A stretch of DNA of 64,000 nucleotides from Rhodocyclaceae bacterium (lineage in GTDB: Bacteria; Pseudomonadota; Gammaproteobacteria; Burkholderiales; Rhodocyclaceae), in the NCBI GenBank assembly GCA_016718525.1, contig JADKDD010000001.1:62001-126000 (forward strand), written 5' to 3'. Below the pieces are notes generated by a model, which saw only the letters and a program-made list of their open reading frames with translations, ran no database searches and was not told where the DNA came from. Positions 42,384-51,771 of the stretch are shown here, in pieces. Numbering within the stretch: position 1 is the first letter of the stretch; each line of letters begins with the position of its first letter. A program made the translations under genes and the position numbers.

Positions 42384-42810
42384 TTTGGTCTTGATGTTAC
42401 TCGCCGTAAGCCATGTTGCGGTTGCTCAATATGCAATGCCACAGGTCGAACTGACGGTCGGTATGCATCGAATCGAAGCCGAGGTTGCAGCAACCCAGGA
42501 ACAGCGCGCTGTCGGATTGATGAGGCGTACCGAAATGGCGCCACAACACGGTATGCTCTTCGTTTTTACGCAAGACGCACTGCATTGCATGTGGATGCGC
42601 AATACCCTTTTGCCCCTGTCTGTCGCATTTCTTGATCGAAACGGCAAAATCATCAATATCGAAGATATGCAACCACAAACGGAAAATAACCATTGCGCCG
42701 CAGGCAATGCGCGCTATGCGCTGGAAATGAATCTGGGATGGTTTAAACGGCGAGGATTTAGTGTTGGCACGTCAATCGCTGGAATTGAAAAGGCACCGTT
42801 TCCGCGGTAA
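42367..42810 (+). CDS. DUF192 secreted protein
   Basis: 147 residues. The ATG at 42367 has AGGAG at the right distance and opens a signal peptide (HIQNSLVLMLLAVSHVAVAQ). The mature part is a DUF192 domain with EQRAVGLMRRTEM, GMLFVF and MWMRNTLLPLSVAFLD. The family is widespread and secreted, with unknown function. It is probably cotranscribed with rluE. Confidence 0.9.
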   Translation: MHIQNSLVLMLLAVSHVAVAQYAMPQVELTVGMHRIEAEVAATQEQRAVGLMRRTEMAPQHGMLFVFTQDALHCMWMRNTLLPLSVAFLDRNGKIINIEDMQPQTENNHCAAGNARYALEMNLGWFKRRGFSVGTSIAGIEKAPFPR

Positions 42811-42830
42811 TCCCGAATTGCGGACTTGTG

Positions 42831-42856
42831 ACAGCGTGCGGCCAGCACCAACTGAC
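42831..42856 (+). repeat. Dispersed 26-bp repeat, copy 7 (intergenic)
   Basis: Reads ACAGCGTG, CGG, then CCAGCACCAACTGAC in the 109-bp gap between the DUF192 gene and the convergent methyltransferase. No hairpin or U-tract adjoins it, so it is not simply part of a terminator. Confidence 0.85.
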
Positions 42857-42919
42857 AAATTTGCCAATGGTCGGGTGCAAAAAACAGCAATATCCTTGCT
42901 ACAGCCTGCTTTGTTTAAC

Positions 42920-43771
42920 TTACGCAGGATTTCGGGCAGATACGATCCACGTTGATCCCTTCATGATCACACGACCATCAAGGTTTGCGGAAGCTTCGAA
43001 CGCAGACTTTACCGCGTCAACAACGACCGGCAGATGCTGATCGCCTAGCTCTCGTAACAGGCGGGCTACAGGGCCAATTCGCGTCGAACTCTCAGCGGCC
43101 GCATGTACCGATTTGCCAAGAACAACCTCTGCATCAAAGCGTTCTATTGCTACGTGTTCAAATCCCGCGTCGACAAGAATTTGATGCAGCCGCACTTCAT
43201 CAGCAAAAGCAAACGGTCCGGGTGCAAATGGATCCGCCGGCTCCGGAGTGATGTTGAGCACCTTGCGTGCGGCAACTAGCGGCGCCATCGCCCACGGATT
43301 GTCGCGAGGTGTTCGCCAACAGGCAAAGACAATCCTTCCGCCGGAAACAAGTGCCTTTCGCATGTGACGCAACGCTGAAGCCGGCTGGTTGAAAAACATC
43401 ACGCCGAACCGAGAGTACAGCAGGTCGATACCCGCAGGTAACTCCGCCGTTGAAGCGTCAGCATGGCTAAAGTCAAGATTTGGCAGCTGCGCTGTCGCAG
43501 CGCGAACTCTTGCCACCTCCAGCATTGGAAGTGAAACGTCGATGCCGAGCACGGAACCCAACTGACCGACTTCGAGTGCCAAGGCTATCGAGGTATCTCC
43601 GCAGCCACAACCGATGTCAATAACGCCTTGCCCCGGCTTTGCTGCGGCAACAACCAATGCGGCATCGCCAAAGGGCTTTATCATTGCGTCAAGATCCAGC
43701 TGCAATGCCGCCCACTGCCGACCAACCGCACCATTCCAGTCGGATATTTGATCGAGGTTATCCTTGTTCAT
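42920..43771 (-). CDS. Class I SAM-dependent methyltransferase
   Basis: 283 residues. SAM motif I is VIDIGCGCGDTSIAL, followed by the acidic end of strand 2 (VLGIDVSLPML) and FSHADAST. It resembles UbiE/ArsM-like small-molecule methyltransferases, but the substrate is not evident. The downstream side faces DUF192. The 173 bp on its upstream side (43772-43944) shows no gene or clear signal. Confidence 0.82.
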   Translation of the reverse strand: MNKDNLDQISDWNGAVGRQWAALQLDLDAMIKPFGDAALVVAAAKPGQGVIDIGCGCGDTSIALALEVGQLGSVLGIDVSLPMLEVARVRAATAQLPNLDFSHADASTAELPAGIDLLYSRFGVMFFNQPASALRHMRKALVSGGRIVFACWRTPRDNPWAMAPLVAARKVLNITPEPADPFAPGPFAFADEVRLHQILVDAGFEHVAIERFDAEVVLGKSVHAAAESSTRIGPVARLLRELGDQHLPVVVDAVKSAFEASANLDGRVIMKGSTWIVSARNPA

Positions 43772-43944
43772 CGCTTGCTCTGCACCAGGTTCGTTGATCG
43801 ATGCGCCTATGAGCAGTAAGTACGAGGGCGCAGACTAGTCACTCTTGCTCCTGAATACTCCAGCTTGCACTGCTTCCCAAATCCCATGGGGTCAAACTCA
43901 GTCAAAAAATCTTGTCTTGTACATTGGGCCAGGCAGTTCGCTGG

Positions 43945-44415
43945 TCATAAAAACCGGTCGAGCAGGCGGCGGCTGGTTTTGTCGAGCGTCATCAAATCCG
44001 CAATCAAAAACTGAATCGAGTGACTATCAGCGATCAACAACGAACTTTTGCCCAGATGACGAATATCTTCCTCACCACGCAGGACAAAGGTGGTTTCACC
44101 GCGATCTGTGTCCACCCACCAGGTACTCGGTGTTGCAAAGCTTGATACGCGCTTCAAACGGGTGATGGTAGGCATGAACTCCCTGCCAGCAAGTTCCTGC
44201 TCCACCAACAGTTTCATTTCGGTAGGCAGGTCTGTGAGATCCGGAATCCACGCCAGTTCTTCGCCATTAATCGCGACTAGCGAAATACCTTCCGAAGGTG
44301 CTGCAACTGGAAATGAGCGGATTGGTGATACGCTTTCGTGCGACCTTCCGGCAGAGTCGGTCAGTACGAGTCGTCCGAACGGGTTTCGCGCCAATTTGAA
44401 TGTCGGCTCAAACAT
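43945..44415 (-). CDS. DUF1854 protein of the cyanophycin locus
   Basis: A 156-residue soluble protein (MFEPTFKLARNPFGRLVLTD ... ELAWIPDLTDLPTEMKLLVEQE) matching DUF1854. This family is known mainly from loci beside cyanophycin synthetase, with no assigned function. It overlaps the end of the ABC exporter gene by eight bases on the same strand and is probably translated with it. Confidence 0.8.
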   Translation of the reverse strand: MFEPTFKLARNPFGRLVLTDSAGRSHESVSPIRSFPVAAPSEGISLVAINGEELAWIPDLTDLPTEMKLLVEQELAGREFMPTITRLKRVSSFATPSTWWVDTDRGETTFVLRGEEDIRHLGKSSLLIADSHSIQFLIADLMTLDKTSRRLLDRFL

Positions 44416-46723
44416 GCGATTTGACTCCTGCGGCGGTATTCAACAATGGATCAGGAAACTGATCAACGTCGACGTTCCTGGCTTGCGCCTCATACAAGCG
44501 ATAGTAGGCGCCCTCGCGTGCCATAAGCTCGTCATGACTGCCAACCTCAACGATCTCTCCGCGGTCCATGACGACCAAGCGGTCAGCTTTGTGCAAAGTT
44601 GACAGTCGATGTGCGATGGCAATTGTTGTTCGACCGGCAACAAGGTTATCGAGCGCTTTTTGGATTTCCTTTTCGGTTTCGCTATCAACCGACGATGTGG
44701 CTTCGTCGAGGATCAAAATTCTCGGATCGATCAGCAGTGCACGGGCAATCGAAATTCTTTGACGTTCCCCGCCAGAAAGACCTTGACCACGCTCTCCGAC
44801 CAGTGAGTCATAACCCATTGGTAAACGCAGGATGAACTCGTGGGCGTGTGCCGCGCGCGCCGCAGCGATGATCTCTGCTCGTGTTGCCGCCGGCTTCCCG
44901 TAAGCAATATTCTCGGCAATGGAACCAAAAAACAGAAAGGGCTCCTGCAAAACCAGCCCAATATGACGCCTGTAGTCGGCGACCGGAAATGAGCGAACAT
45001 CAACGCTGTCGACGTGGATTGAGCCATCGGTGACATCATAAAAACGGCAGATGAGATTCACCAGGGTGCTTTTCCCGGAACCGCTGTGTCCGACCAGGCC
45101 GATCATTTCTCCCGGCTTGATAGCAAGCGAGAGATTGCGGATAACTGAGCGGTTACCATAGCGAAAACCGATATCGCGCAATTCAATCTCACCTCGGACA
45201 TGTTCAACGTGAACCGGGTTTGTCGGTTCAGGCACATTCGATACGTGGTCAAGTATGTCAAAGATGCGCTTGGCTCCGGCAGCGGCCTTTTGCGTCACCG
45301 ATACGATCCGACTCATTGAATCCAGTCGTGAGTAAAAACGTCCGATATAAGCAAGAAATGCTGTCAACACTCCGACCGTGATCTCATGTTGAGATACCTG
45401 CCAGATACCAAAAGTCCAAACGACCAACAGTCCGATTTCGGTCAGTAAGGATACGGTGGGCGAAAATAGTGACCAAGTCTTGTTGAGTTTGTCATTCACC
45501 AAGAGATTGTGTTGATTGGCTTCGTGAAACCGCTGCGCTTCACGTTTCTCCTGAGCAAAGGCCTTGACTACCCGGATGCCGGGGATGGTGTCGGCCAGGA
45601 TATTGGTTACTTCACCCCACACCCGGTCAATCTTCTCAAAGCCAGTGCGCAACTTGTCGCGTACCAAATGAATCATCCAAGCGATAAACGGTAGTGGTAT
45701 CAGTGTTACCAGTGCCAACCACGGGTTTATGGAAAACAGGATGAGCGCAGTCATCAAGATCATCAGTACATCTGACACAAAGTCGAGTGCATGCAACGAC
45801 AAAAATACGCTGATGCGATCTGTTTCTGATCCAATTCTGGCCATCAAGTCGCCGGTGCGCTTGCCGCCAAAATATTCAAGTGACAACTGCAGCAGGTGTT
45901 CGAAGGTCGTCGTCCGGAGGTCAGCGCTGATGCGTTCAGATACGATCGCCAAAACATAAGTTTTTGCCCATCCCAATCCCCAAGATACCAATGCCGCAGC
46001 CAACAAACCGAACATATAGCCGGCGACTTTCATGGGGTCGATGTGCGCACCATTTTGAAAAGGGATCAGGACATCGTCCATCAACGGCATCGCCAGATAA
46101 GGCGGTATTAAGGTTGCCGCGGTTGAACCCAGCATCAGCATGAAACCGGCTAACAACTGAACGCGATACGGCTTTGCAAAGCGCCACAGCCGAAACAATG
46201 TCCATGTTGATGGCGGTTTGTAAATTTCCTTGGTACAAATGGCACACTCATCGCTACCAGGTTCAAGGGGTGTTTTGCATTTCGGACAAATGTCGTCGGC
46301 ATCGCGTACTGGTGGATTTCCACTAACGCGTGATACAAGCTGTATATCGAATTCGTTTATCAGCCTGAGCGCATCCAGGTTGTGGGCCAAGGTATATCGC
46401 CAAAAGCCCAAGCGCTTAGTCTCATCAACCAGCTCTAGTGTGCCGACGCCGGCATGGTCGAAATGTTTGAGTTCCAGTCCAGTACTTAGGTACCATTCTT
46501 GCCAAACAGATTCGCCAGGGCCTCTGGCAATTATGCGGTCACTCGTCAGGACAACCAGCCCGTGACCAAAGTGCAGTGTGGCGTCAAGATCGACTTCGAC
46601 CCAATCCAAAATAGGGATGCCCGCAGGCAGTCGTGGCTCGATCTCGAGTCGCCAAACTTCAGGTAGCGTCTTGGCGGCAGCGTCGGCTTCTTGATAGTCG
46701 TCGGCTTGCACGATGTTGCTCAT
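44408..46723 (-). CDS. ABC exporter-type ATPase/permease with N-terminal zinc ribbon
   Basis: A 771-residue half-transporter. An N-terminal soluble domain (about 1-140) is followed by a zinc-ribbon-like CPKC...CAIC motif, six TM helices, and a C-terminal ATPase with Walker A GHSGSGKST, signature LSGGERQRISIARALL and Walker B ILILDEATSSVD. It resembles lipid/peptide exporters of the MsbA type but has the unusual ribbon domain. It diverges from cphA' over about 200 bp in which no gene is visible. The association with cyanophycin synthetases is recurrent in betaproteobacteria, but the substrate is unknown. Confidence 0.88.
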   Translation of the reverse strand: MSNIVQADDYQEADAAAKTLPEVWRLEIEPRLPAGIPILDWVEVDLDATLHFGHGLVVLTSDRIIARGPGESVWQEWYLSTGLELKHFDHAGVGTLELVDETKRLGFWRYTLAHNLDALRLINEFDIQLVSRVSGNPPVRDADDICPKCKTPLEPGSDECAICTKEIYKPPSTWTLFRLWRFAKPYRVQLLAGFMLMLGSTAATLIPPYLAMPLMDDVLIPFQNGAHIDPMKVAGYMFGLLAAALVSWGLGWAKTYVLAIVSERISADLRTTTFEHLLQLSLEYFGGKRTGDLMARIGSETDRISVFLSLHALDFVSDVLMILMTALILFSINPWLALVTLIPLPFIAWMIHLVRDKLRTGFEKIDRVWGEVTNILADTIPGIRVVKAFAQEKREAQRFHEANQHNLLVNDKLNKTWSLFSPTVSLLTEIGLLVVWTFGIWQVSQHEITVGVLTAFLAYIGRFYSRLDSMSRIVSVTQKAAAGAKRIFDILDHVSNVPEPTNPVHVEHVRGEIELRDIGFRYGNRSVIRNLSLAIKPGEMIGLVGHSGSGKSTLVNLICRFYDVTDGSIHVDSVDVRSFPVADYRRHIGLVLQEPFLFFGSIAENIAYGKPAATRAEIIAAARAAHAHEFILRLPMGYDSLVGERGQGLSGGERQRISIARALLIDPRILILDEATSSVDSETEKEIQKALDNLVAGRTTIAIAHRLSTLHKADRLVVMDRGEIVEVGSHDELMAREGAYYRLYEAQARNVDVDQFPDPLLNTAAGVKSHV

Positions 46724-46922
46724 GGAGAAAGGGTCCAGGTCATGTAGGGAATTTCACAATACACTTCGTCGCGCGGACGCACAGTTAACCATAAGCCACA
46801 TGCCCGATGAAAGCACATCAATTTTTCAGGTAATCTGAGCGTTCGGACGGGCACGTTTGTGTGCCTGCATGTCAATGATTTCTTAGTGTTCAATTTTGCC
46901 GCCTGTTAGGCCTACCAGCATC

Positions 46923-49115
46923 ATGATAACCAACGATATCAAGTTACTGCGCGTTACGCACCTGCGTGGCCCCAATATTTGGACCTATCGTCCCGCTCTG
47001 GAGGCATGGGTGGATATTGGCGCATTGGAAGACTCGCCTTCAAATACCATTCCAGGGTTTTATGATCGTCTCCTCACTGCCCTGCCAGGGCTGGCTGAGC
47101 ATCGATGTGGTGTTTACGAACGAGGCGGGTTTATGCAGCGTGTGCAGGAAGGTACCTGGCCAGCACACATTCTCGAGCACATCGTGATTGAACTTCAAAA
47201 TTTGGCCGGGATGCAAACTGGCTTCGGTCAAACACGCGGCACTCCTGTGCGTGGGCTCTACAAGATGGCTGTCCGGGCGCGCGACGAGCGAGTGGGGCGC
47301 GCAGCAATCGCCTATGGACGAGATCTATTGATGTCTGTTATCAATGATCAGGCGTTTGATGTCAAAGCGGTGATTGCAGAACTAACCGACCTGGTCGAGA
47401 CGCATTGTCTTGGTCCGAGTACAGCGTGTATTGTCAATGCCGCAACAGCAAGGCGGATTCCGTCAATGCGCCTCAACGAAGGTAATCTCGTCCAGTTGGG
47501 CCATGGTAAACGTCAGCGACGAATCTGGACCGCCGAGACAGACGAAACCAGTGCGATTGCTGAAAGCATTTCCAGCGACAAAGATTTGACGAAAATGTTG
47601 CTGAGCGCTTGTGGAGTGCCGGTGCCGGAAGGAATCGTCGTGTCTAGCCCGGAAGAAGCCTGGGATGCTGCTCAGGATATCGGTTTGCCTGTCGTGGTTA
47701 AACCAACTGATGGAAATCACGGGCGTGGAATTTCGATTGAACTGACAACGCAAGCAGAGGTCGAAGCTGCATTCCCTTTCGCTTTGCGGCATGGCAGCGG
47801 CGTTATCGTCGAGCGCTTTATTCCGGGCAACGAGCATCGACTGTTGGTGGTTGCGGGGAAGGTGGTTGCTGCGTCGCGCGGCGAAAGTGCTTGGGTAACA
47901 GGTAACGGTGTCGATACGGTATACGACTTGGTTGAAGATCAGATCAACTCTGATCCGCGTCGCGGAACCACCGAGGAGTTTCCTCTCAACGAAGTTGGTA
48001 TCGTCAATAGCCCGTCAATCCGGCAAGATCTAACTCGGCAGGGGCTGGAACCGGACTCGATTCCGGAAAATGGCCGTCGGGTTCTGATTCAACGCAATGG
48101 CAACGTCGCATTTGAATGCACCGACGTCCTGCATCCTGAGGTCGCTTCGACGGCTGGCTTAGCAGCGAGAGTAGTGGGCCTTGACATTGCCGGAATTGAT
48201 GTTGTTGCACAGGACATTTCCCGACCGCTTGCCGAACAGGGAGGTGCGATCGTCGAAGTGAATGCCGGACCAGGTTTGCTGATGCACTTGAAACCGGCAA
48301 GCGGGACCGCACAACCGGTCGGTGATGCGATCGTTCGACACTTATTCTCTGACGGCGAAAGCGGACGGATTCAGATCGTAGGAATCAGCGGTCGCGAAGG
48401 AGCGACAGAAACTGCGCTGTTGGCGCATTGGTTGATCGGGTTCTCCGGCCTGAATACCGGACTTGCATGTGACAAAGGACTGTATCTGGGCAATCGCCGG
48501 GTAGATTCCCGGAGTTCCAAAAGTTTTGATGCAGGACAGCGACTACTGATCAATCGGTCGCTCGACGCAGCGGTTTTTGAAACGGATGCGCGAGGCATAT
48601 TGAGCGAAGGTCTTCCCTACGACCGGTGCACGATCGGTGTCGTCATGGATGTCGGTGGAGCTGACGAGCTCGGCGAGTTCTATATGCATACCGACGATGA
48701 TGTGTACCGGGTGCTACGGACGCAAGTCGATGTGGTGCTCGATGATGGAACCGCCGTTTTGAATGCCGCAGACCCACAGGTTGTTGAGATGGCGGCACTG
48801 TGTGATGGCAATGTAATTTTCTTTGGTGCGCTTTCCGATATCGCGCTCGCCGACCATTTGAAAGGTGGAGGTCGTGCAGTCTATTTGGATGGTAGCCAAG
48901 TCGTGATGTCGACTGGAGACAGTACGACACAACACATATCGATCGGTGAGTCCATGTCGCGCGGTAATTGGCAGGCGAACCAAGTACTAGCGGCGGTAGC
49001 CATAGCCTGGGCATTGGATATAAGCGCCGAATTGATTAGTGCGGGCTTGGAAAATGTTGCTGTCGATCTCTCAAGCCGGCAGATACTTGAAACTCAACAG
49101 TTAGAGGACAACTGA
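46923..49115 (+). CDS. cphA': Cyanophycin synthetase paralogue CphA'
   Basis: 730 residues from the ATG at 46923; the frame opens at a TTG 27 bases earlier. The N-domain and ATP-grasp domain resemble CphA (VVVKPTDGNHGRGISI; GGAIVEVNAGPGLLMH). The following Mur-ligase-like domain is shortened, and its P-loop reads GISGREGA at about 487, lacking the catalytic lysine of GTNGKTTT. So the arginine-adding half is probably inactive and only the aspartate-adding ATP-grasp site can work. It ends 3 bp before cphA. Confidence 0.88.
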   Translation: MITNDIKLLRVTHLRGPNIWTYRPALEAWVDIGALEDSPSNTIPGFYDRLLTALPGLAEHRCGVYERGGFMQRVQEGTWPAHILEHIVIELQNLAGMQTGFGQTRGTPVRGLYKMAVRARDERVGRAAIAYGRDLLMSVINDQAFDVKAVIAELTDLVETHCLGPSTACIVNAATARRIPSMRLNEGNLVQLGHGKRQRRIWTAETDETSAIAESISSDKDLTKMLLSACGVPVPEGIVVSSPEEAWDAAQDIGLPVVVKPTDGNHGRGISIELTTQAEVEAAFPFALRHGSGVIVERFIPGNEHRLLVVAGKVVAASRGESAWVTGNGVDTVYDLVEDQINSDPRRGTTEEFPLNEVGIVNSPSIRQDLTRQGLEPDSIPENGRRVLIQRNGNVAFECTDVLHPEVASTAGLAARVVGLDIAGIDVVAQDISRPLAEQGGAIVEVNAGPGLLMHLKPASGTAQPVGDAIVRHLFSDGESGRIQIVGISGREGATETALLAHWLIGFSGLNTGLACDKGLYLGNRRVDSRSSKSFDAGQRLLINRSLDAAVFETDARGILSEGLPYDRCTIGVVMDVGGADELGEFYMHTDDDVYRVLRTQVDVVLDDGTAVLNAADPQVVEMAALCDGNVIFFGALSDIALADHLKGGGRAVYLDGSQVVMSTGDSTTQHISIGESMSRGNWQANQVLAAVAIAWALDISAELISAGLENVAVDLSSRQILETQQLEDN

Positions 49116-49118
49116 CCA

Positions 49119-51698
49119 ATGGATGTGTCGCGCGTTCGCTTTTTACGTGGCCCAAATTTATGGAGTCGTCACGCTTCAATTGAGGCTGTTATCGGGTGTT
49201 CTGGAAATGAACTCTCGATTGACCTCATTCCTGGCTTTGAAAGCCGGATACGCGCGCGATTTCCAGAGTTGGGTCAGCTCCAGCCAAAGGGTCATCTGGA
49301 TCCGATGTCGTTGGCGCACGTTTTGGAAGCGGCAACACTGGGATTGCAAATTCAAGCGGGTTGCCCGGTAACGTTTAGCCGGACTCAGGCAACAGTGGAC
49401 AGCGGGACCTTTCAGGTGGTGATTGAATACACCGAGGAGTCTGTTGGTCGGATGGCGTTTGAGATGGCACAAACGCTGGTGAAATCGGCCTTGGAAGACA
49501 CGTCGTTCGACTTGACGACGGTTGTTGGAAAACTCAGGGAACAGGATGAGGATGTGCGATTGGGTCCTTCGACCGGAGCAATCGTTCAAGCTGCCGTATC
49601 TCGGGGCATTCCTTATCGCCGGCTGACGGAAGGTAGTCTGGTTCAGTTTGGTTGGGGGTCAAAGCAACGACGTATTCAGGCCGCAGAAGTTGATTCGACC
49701 AGCGCAATCGCCGAGTCAATTGCACAAGACAAACAACTCACCAAAAGATTACTCAAAGCGGCCGGAGCCTCTGTTCCCACGGGCCGTCCGGTCAAGGATG
49801 TTGACGATGCCTGGGCGGCAGCTTTGGAAATCGGCTTGCCCGTTGTGGTGAAGCCGCAAGATGGTAATCAGGGCAAAGGCGTGACTGTCAATATAGTCAC
49901 CAGGGATCACCTCGAAATTGCTTTCAATGCCGCCAAGGAGTTTCGCGACAACATCATGGTTGAAAGTTACATGCCCGGCCATGATTTTCGTATGCTGGTG
50001 GTTGGCGACAAACTCATTGCCGCCGCAAGGCGTGATTCGCCTTTCGTAGTCGGCGATGGCGAACACACGATTATTGAACTGGTTAATCAGATAAATACTG
50101 ATCCGCGTAGAGGTGACGGTCATGCTACGCCGTTGACGCGCATTCGTATTGACGAGATTGCCATCGCGCGCCTCGCCATACAAGGATTTACGCCGAGTTC
50201 AATTCCGCCCAAGGGACAAAGGGTGGTACTGCGCAACAACGCCAATCTCTCGACTGGTGGCACAGCTACTGATGTCACCGACGACGTTCACCCGGACGTC
50301 GCCGCAAGCGCTATTGCTGCGGCACAAATGATCGGGCTTGATATTTGTGGGGTTGATATCGTGTGCGATACGGTATTGAAGCCCCTTGAAGAACAAGGAG
50401 GTGGCATCGTCGAAGTGAATGCAGCGCCGGGACTGCGGATGCATACAGCACCTTCTTATGGCAAAGGCCGCGCCGTTGGCGAAGCGGTGATTGCTCAGTT
50501 GTATCCGGATGGATGTGACGGACGAATCCCGGTGGTTGCTGTTACCGGCACCAATGGCAAGACGACAACGGTCCGACTAATTTCACATTTGATTGCGGCG
50601 AGTGGATTGCGTGTTGGTATGACAAATACCGATGGAGTTTACATCCAAGGCAAGCGTATAGATACGGGTGATTGCTCGGGACCAAAAAGTGCGCGCAATG
50701 TGCTGATGCATCCGGATGTTGATGCGGCTGTATTTGAAACGGCGCGCGGGGGCATGCTACGTGAAGGACTTGCGTTTGATCGCTGCCAGGTGGCGGTCGT
50801 CACCAACATCGGGTTGGGCGATCACCTCGGATTGAACTACATCACCAGCGTCGCCGATTTGGCTGTACTCAAACGCGTCATCGTGCAAAACGTCGCACCG
50901 AAGACGGCAGGGGGAATGGCAGTACTGAATGCCGCGGATCCTCTGGTGTTGCGAATGGTCGGCGAGTGCCGGGGCGACATCACACTCTTCGCAGCTGACC
51001 AACAGTTGCCGGCTATAACCGCACATCGCGCCCGCGGAAATCGTGTCGTCTACATGTCTGGTGATGCCATTATTGCTGCGCAGGGAAAGGAAACTTATTC
51101 GATTCTGCTGACGGATATTCCGATTACTCGAGGCGGCACGATCAGCTTTCAGGTCGAAAATGCGATGGCCTCAATTGGCGCAGCATGGGCGCTGAACTTG
51201 AGTTGGGATGTGATTCGAACCGGCTTGCGTAGCTTTAACAATGATCCCGATAGTGCGCCAGGTCGGTTTAATGTGTTTGATTATCGCGGTGCGACTCTGA
51301 TTGCAGACTATGGTCACAATCCTGATGCCATCGCTGCGTTGACCAAAGCCGTTCAGGCGATGCCGGCCAAACGCCGAATGGTTGTCATCAGCGCTGCAGG
51401 TGACCGGCGCGACGAAGACATTCGTCAGCAAACAGAGATTCTCGGAACGGCTTTTGATGATGTGTTGTTATATCAGGATGCTTGCCAGCGCGGCCGCGCG
51501 GATGGTGAAGTGCTAGGTCTTTTGCGGCAGGGATTGGTTGGCGCAACACGTACTTCGCACGTCGAGGAAATTCATGGTGAGTTTGTTGCCATTGACACAG
51601 CTTTGGCGCGATTGCAGGCAGGGGATTTGTGTTTAATTTTGGTTGATCAGGTCGAAGAGGCGCTGGCCTATATCGCCGGGAAAGTTGCCGCTACATAA
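49119..51698 (+). CDS. cphA: Cyanophycin synthetase
   Basis: 859 residues. Builds the storage polymer multi-L-arginyl-poly-L-aspartate. It has an N-domain, an ATP-grasp domain that adds Asp (VVVKPQDGNQGKGVTV; GGGIVEVNAAPGLRMH) and a Mur-ligase-like domain that adds Arg, with intact P-loop GTNGKTTT (Lys481) and DYGHNPDAI. The start is the ATG at 49119, three bases after the cphA' stop, with AGAGGA upstream inside cphA'. No cyanophycinase gene is in the window. Confidence 0.95.
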   Translation: MDVSRVRFLRGPNLWSRHASIEAVIGCSGNELSIDLIPGFESRIRARFPELGQLQPKGHLDPMSLAHVLEAATLGLQIQAGCPVTFSRTQATVDSGTFQVVIEYTEESVGRMAFEMAQTLVKSALEDTSFDLTTVVGKLREQDEDVRLGPSTGAIVQAAVSRGIPYRRLTEGSLVQFGWGSKQRRIQAAEVDSTSAIAESIAQDKQLTKRLLKAAGASVPTGRPVKDVDDAWAAALEIGLPVVVKPQDGNQGKGVTVNIVTRDHLEIAFNAAKEFRDNIMVESYMPGHDFRMLVVGDKLIAAARRDSPFVVGDGEHTIIELVNQINTDPRRGDGHATPLTRIRIDEIAIARLAIQGFTPSSIPPKGQRVVLRNNANLSTGGTATDVTDDVHPDVAASAIAAAQMIGLDICGVDIVCDTVLKPLEEQGGGIVEVNAAPGLRMHTAPSYGKGRAVGEAVIAQLYPDGCDGRIPVVAVTGTNGKTTTVRLISHLIAASGLRVGMTNTDGVYIQGKRIDTGDCSGPKSARNVLMHPDVDAAVFETARGGMLREGLAFDRCQVAVVTNIGLGDHLGLNYITSVADLAVLKRVIVQNVAPKTAGGMAVLNAADPLVLRMVGECRGDITLFAADQQLPAITAHRARGNRVVYMSGDAIIAAQGKETYSILLTDIPITRGGTISFQVENAMASIGAAWALNLSWDVIRTGLRSFNNDPDSAPGRFNVFDYRGATLIADYGHNPDAIAALTKAVQAMPAKRRMVVISAAGDRRDEDIRQQTEILGTAFDDVLLYQDACQRGRADGEVLGLLRQGLVGATRTSHVEEIHGEFVAIDTALARLQAGDLCLILVDQVEEALAYIAGKVAAT

Positions 51699-51717
51699 TT
51701 GGTTCACTAAATGAAAA

Positions 51718-51746
51718 TCGGCCGCGTGACATTGTCGCGCGGCCGA
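51718..51746 (-). terminator. Terminator of sodB
   Basis: Perfect 9-bp stem TCGGCCGCG/CGCGGCCGA with an 11-base loop in the cphA-sodB convergent gap. On the - strand it is followed by TTTTC. It may serve both genes. Confidence 0.7.
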
Positions 51747-51771
51747 ACTGTTGCTTAGTCCAGGGGACTTG

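Noticed and set aside
46724..46922. A gene starting at the TTG at 46896 for cphA'
   Set aside because: The extra nine residues do not resemble CphA N-termini; the ATG at 46923 fits better. No other gene is visible in this gap.
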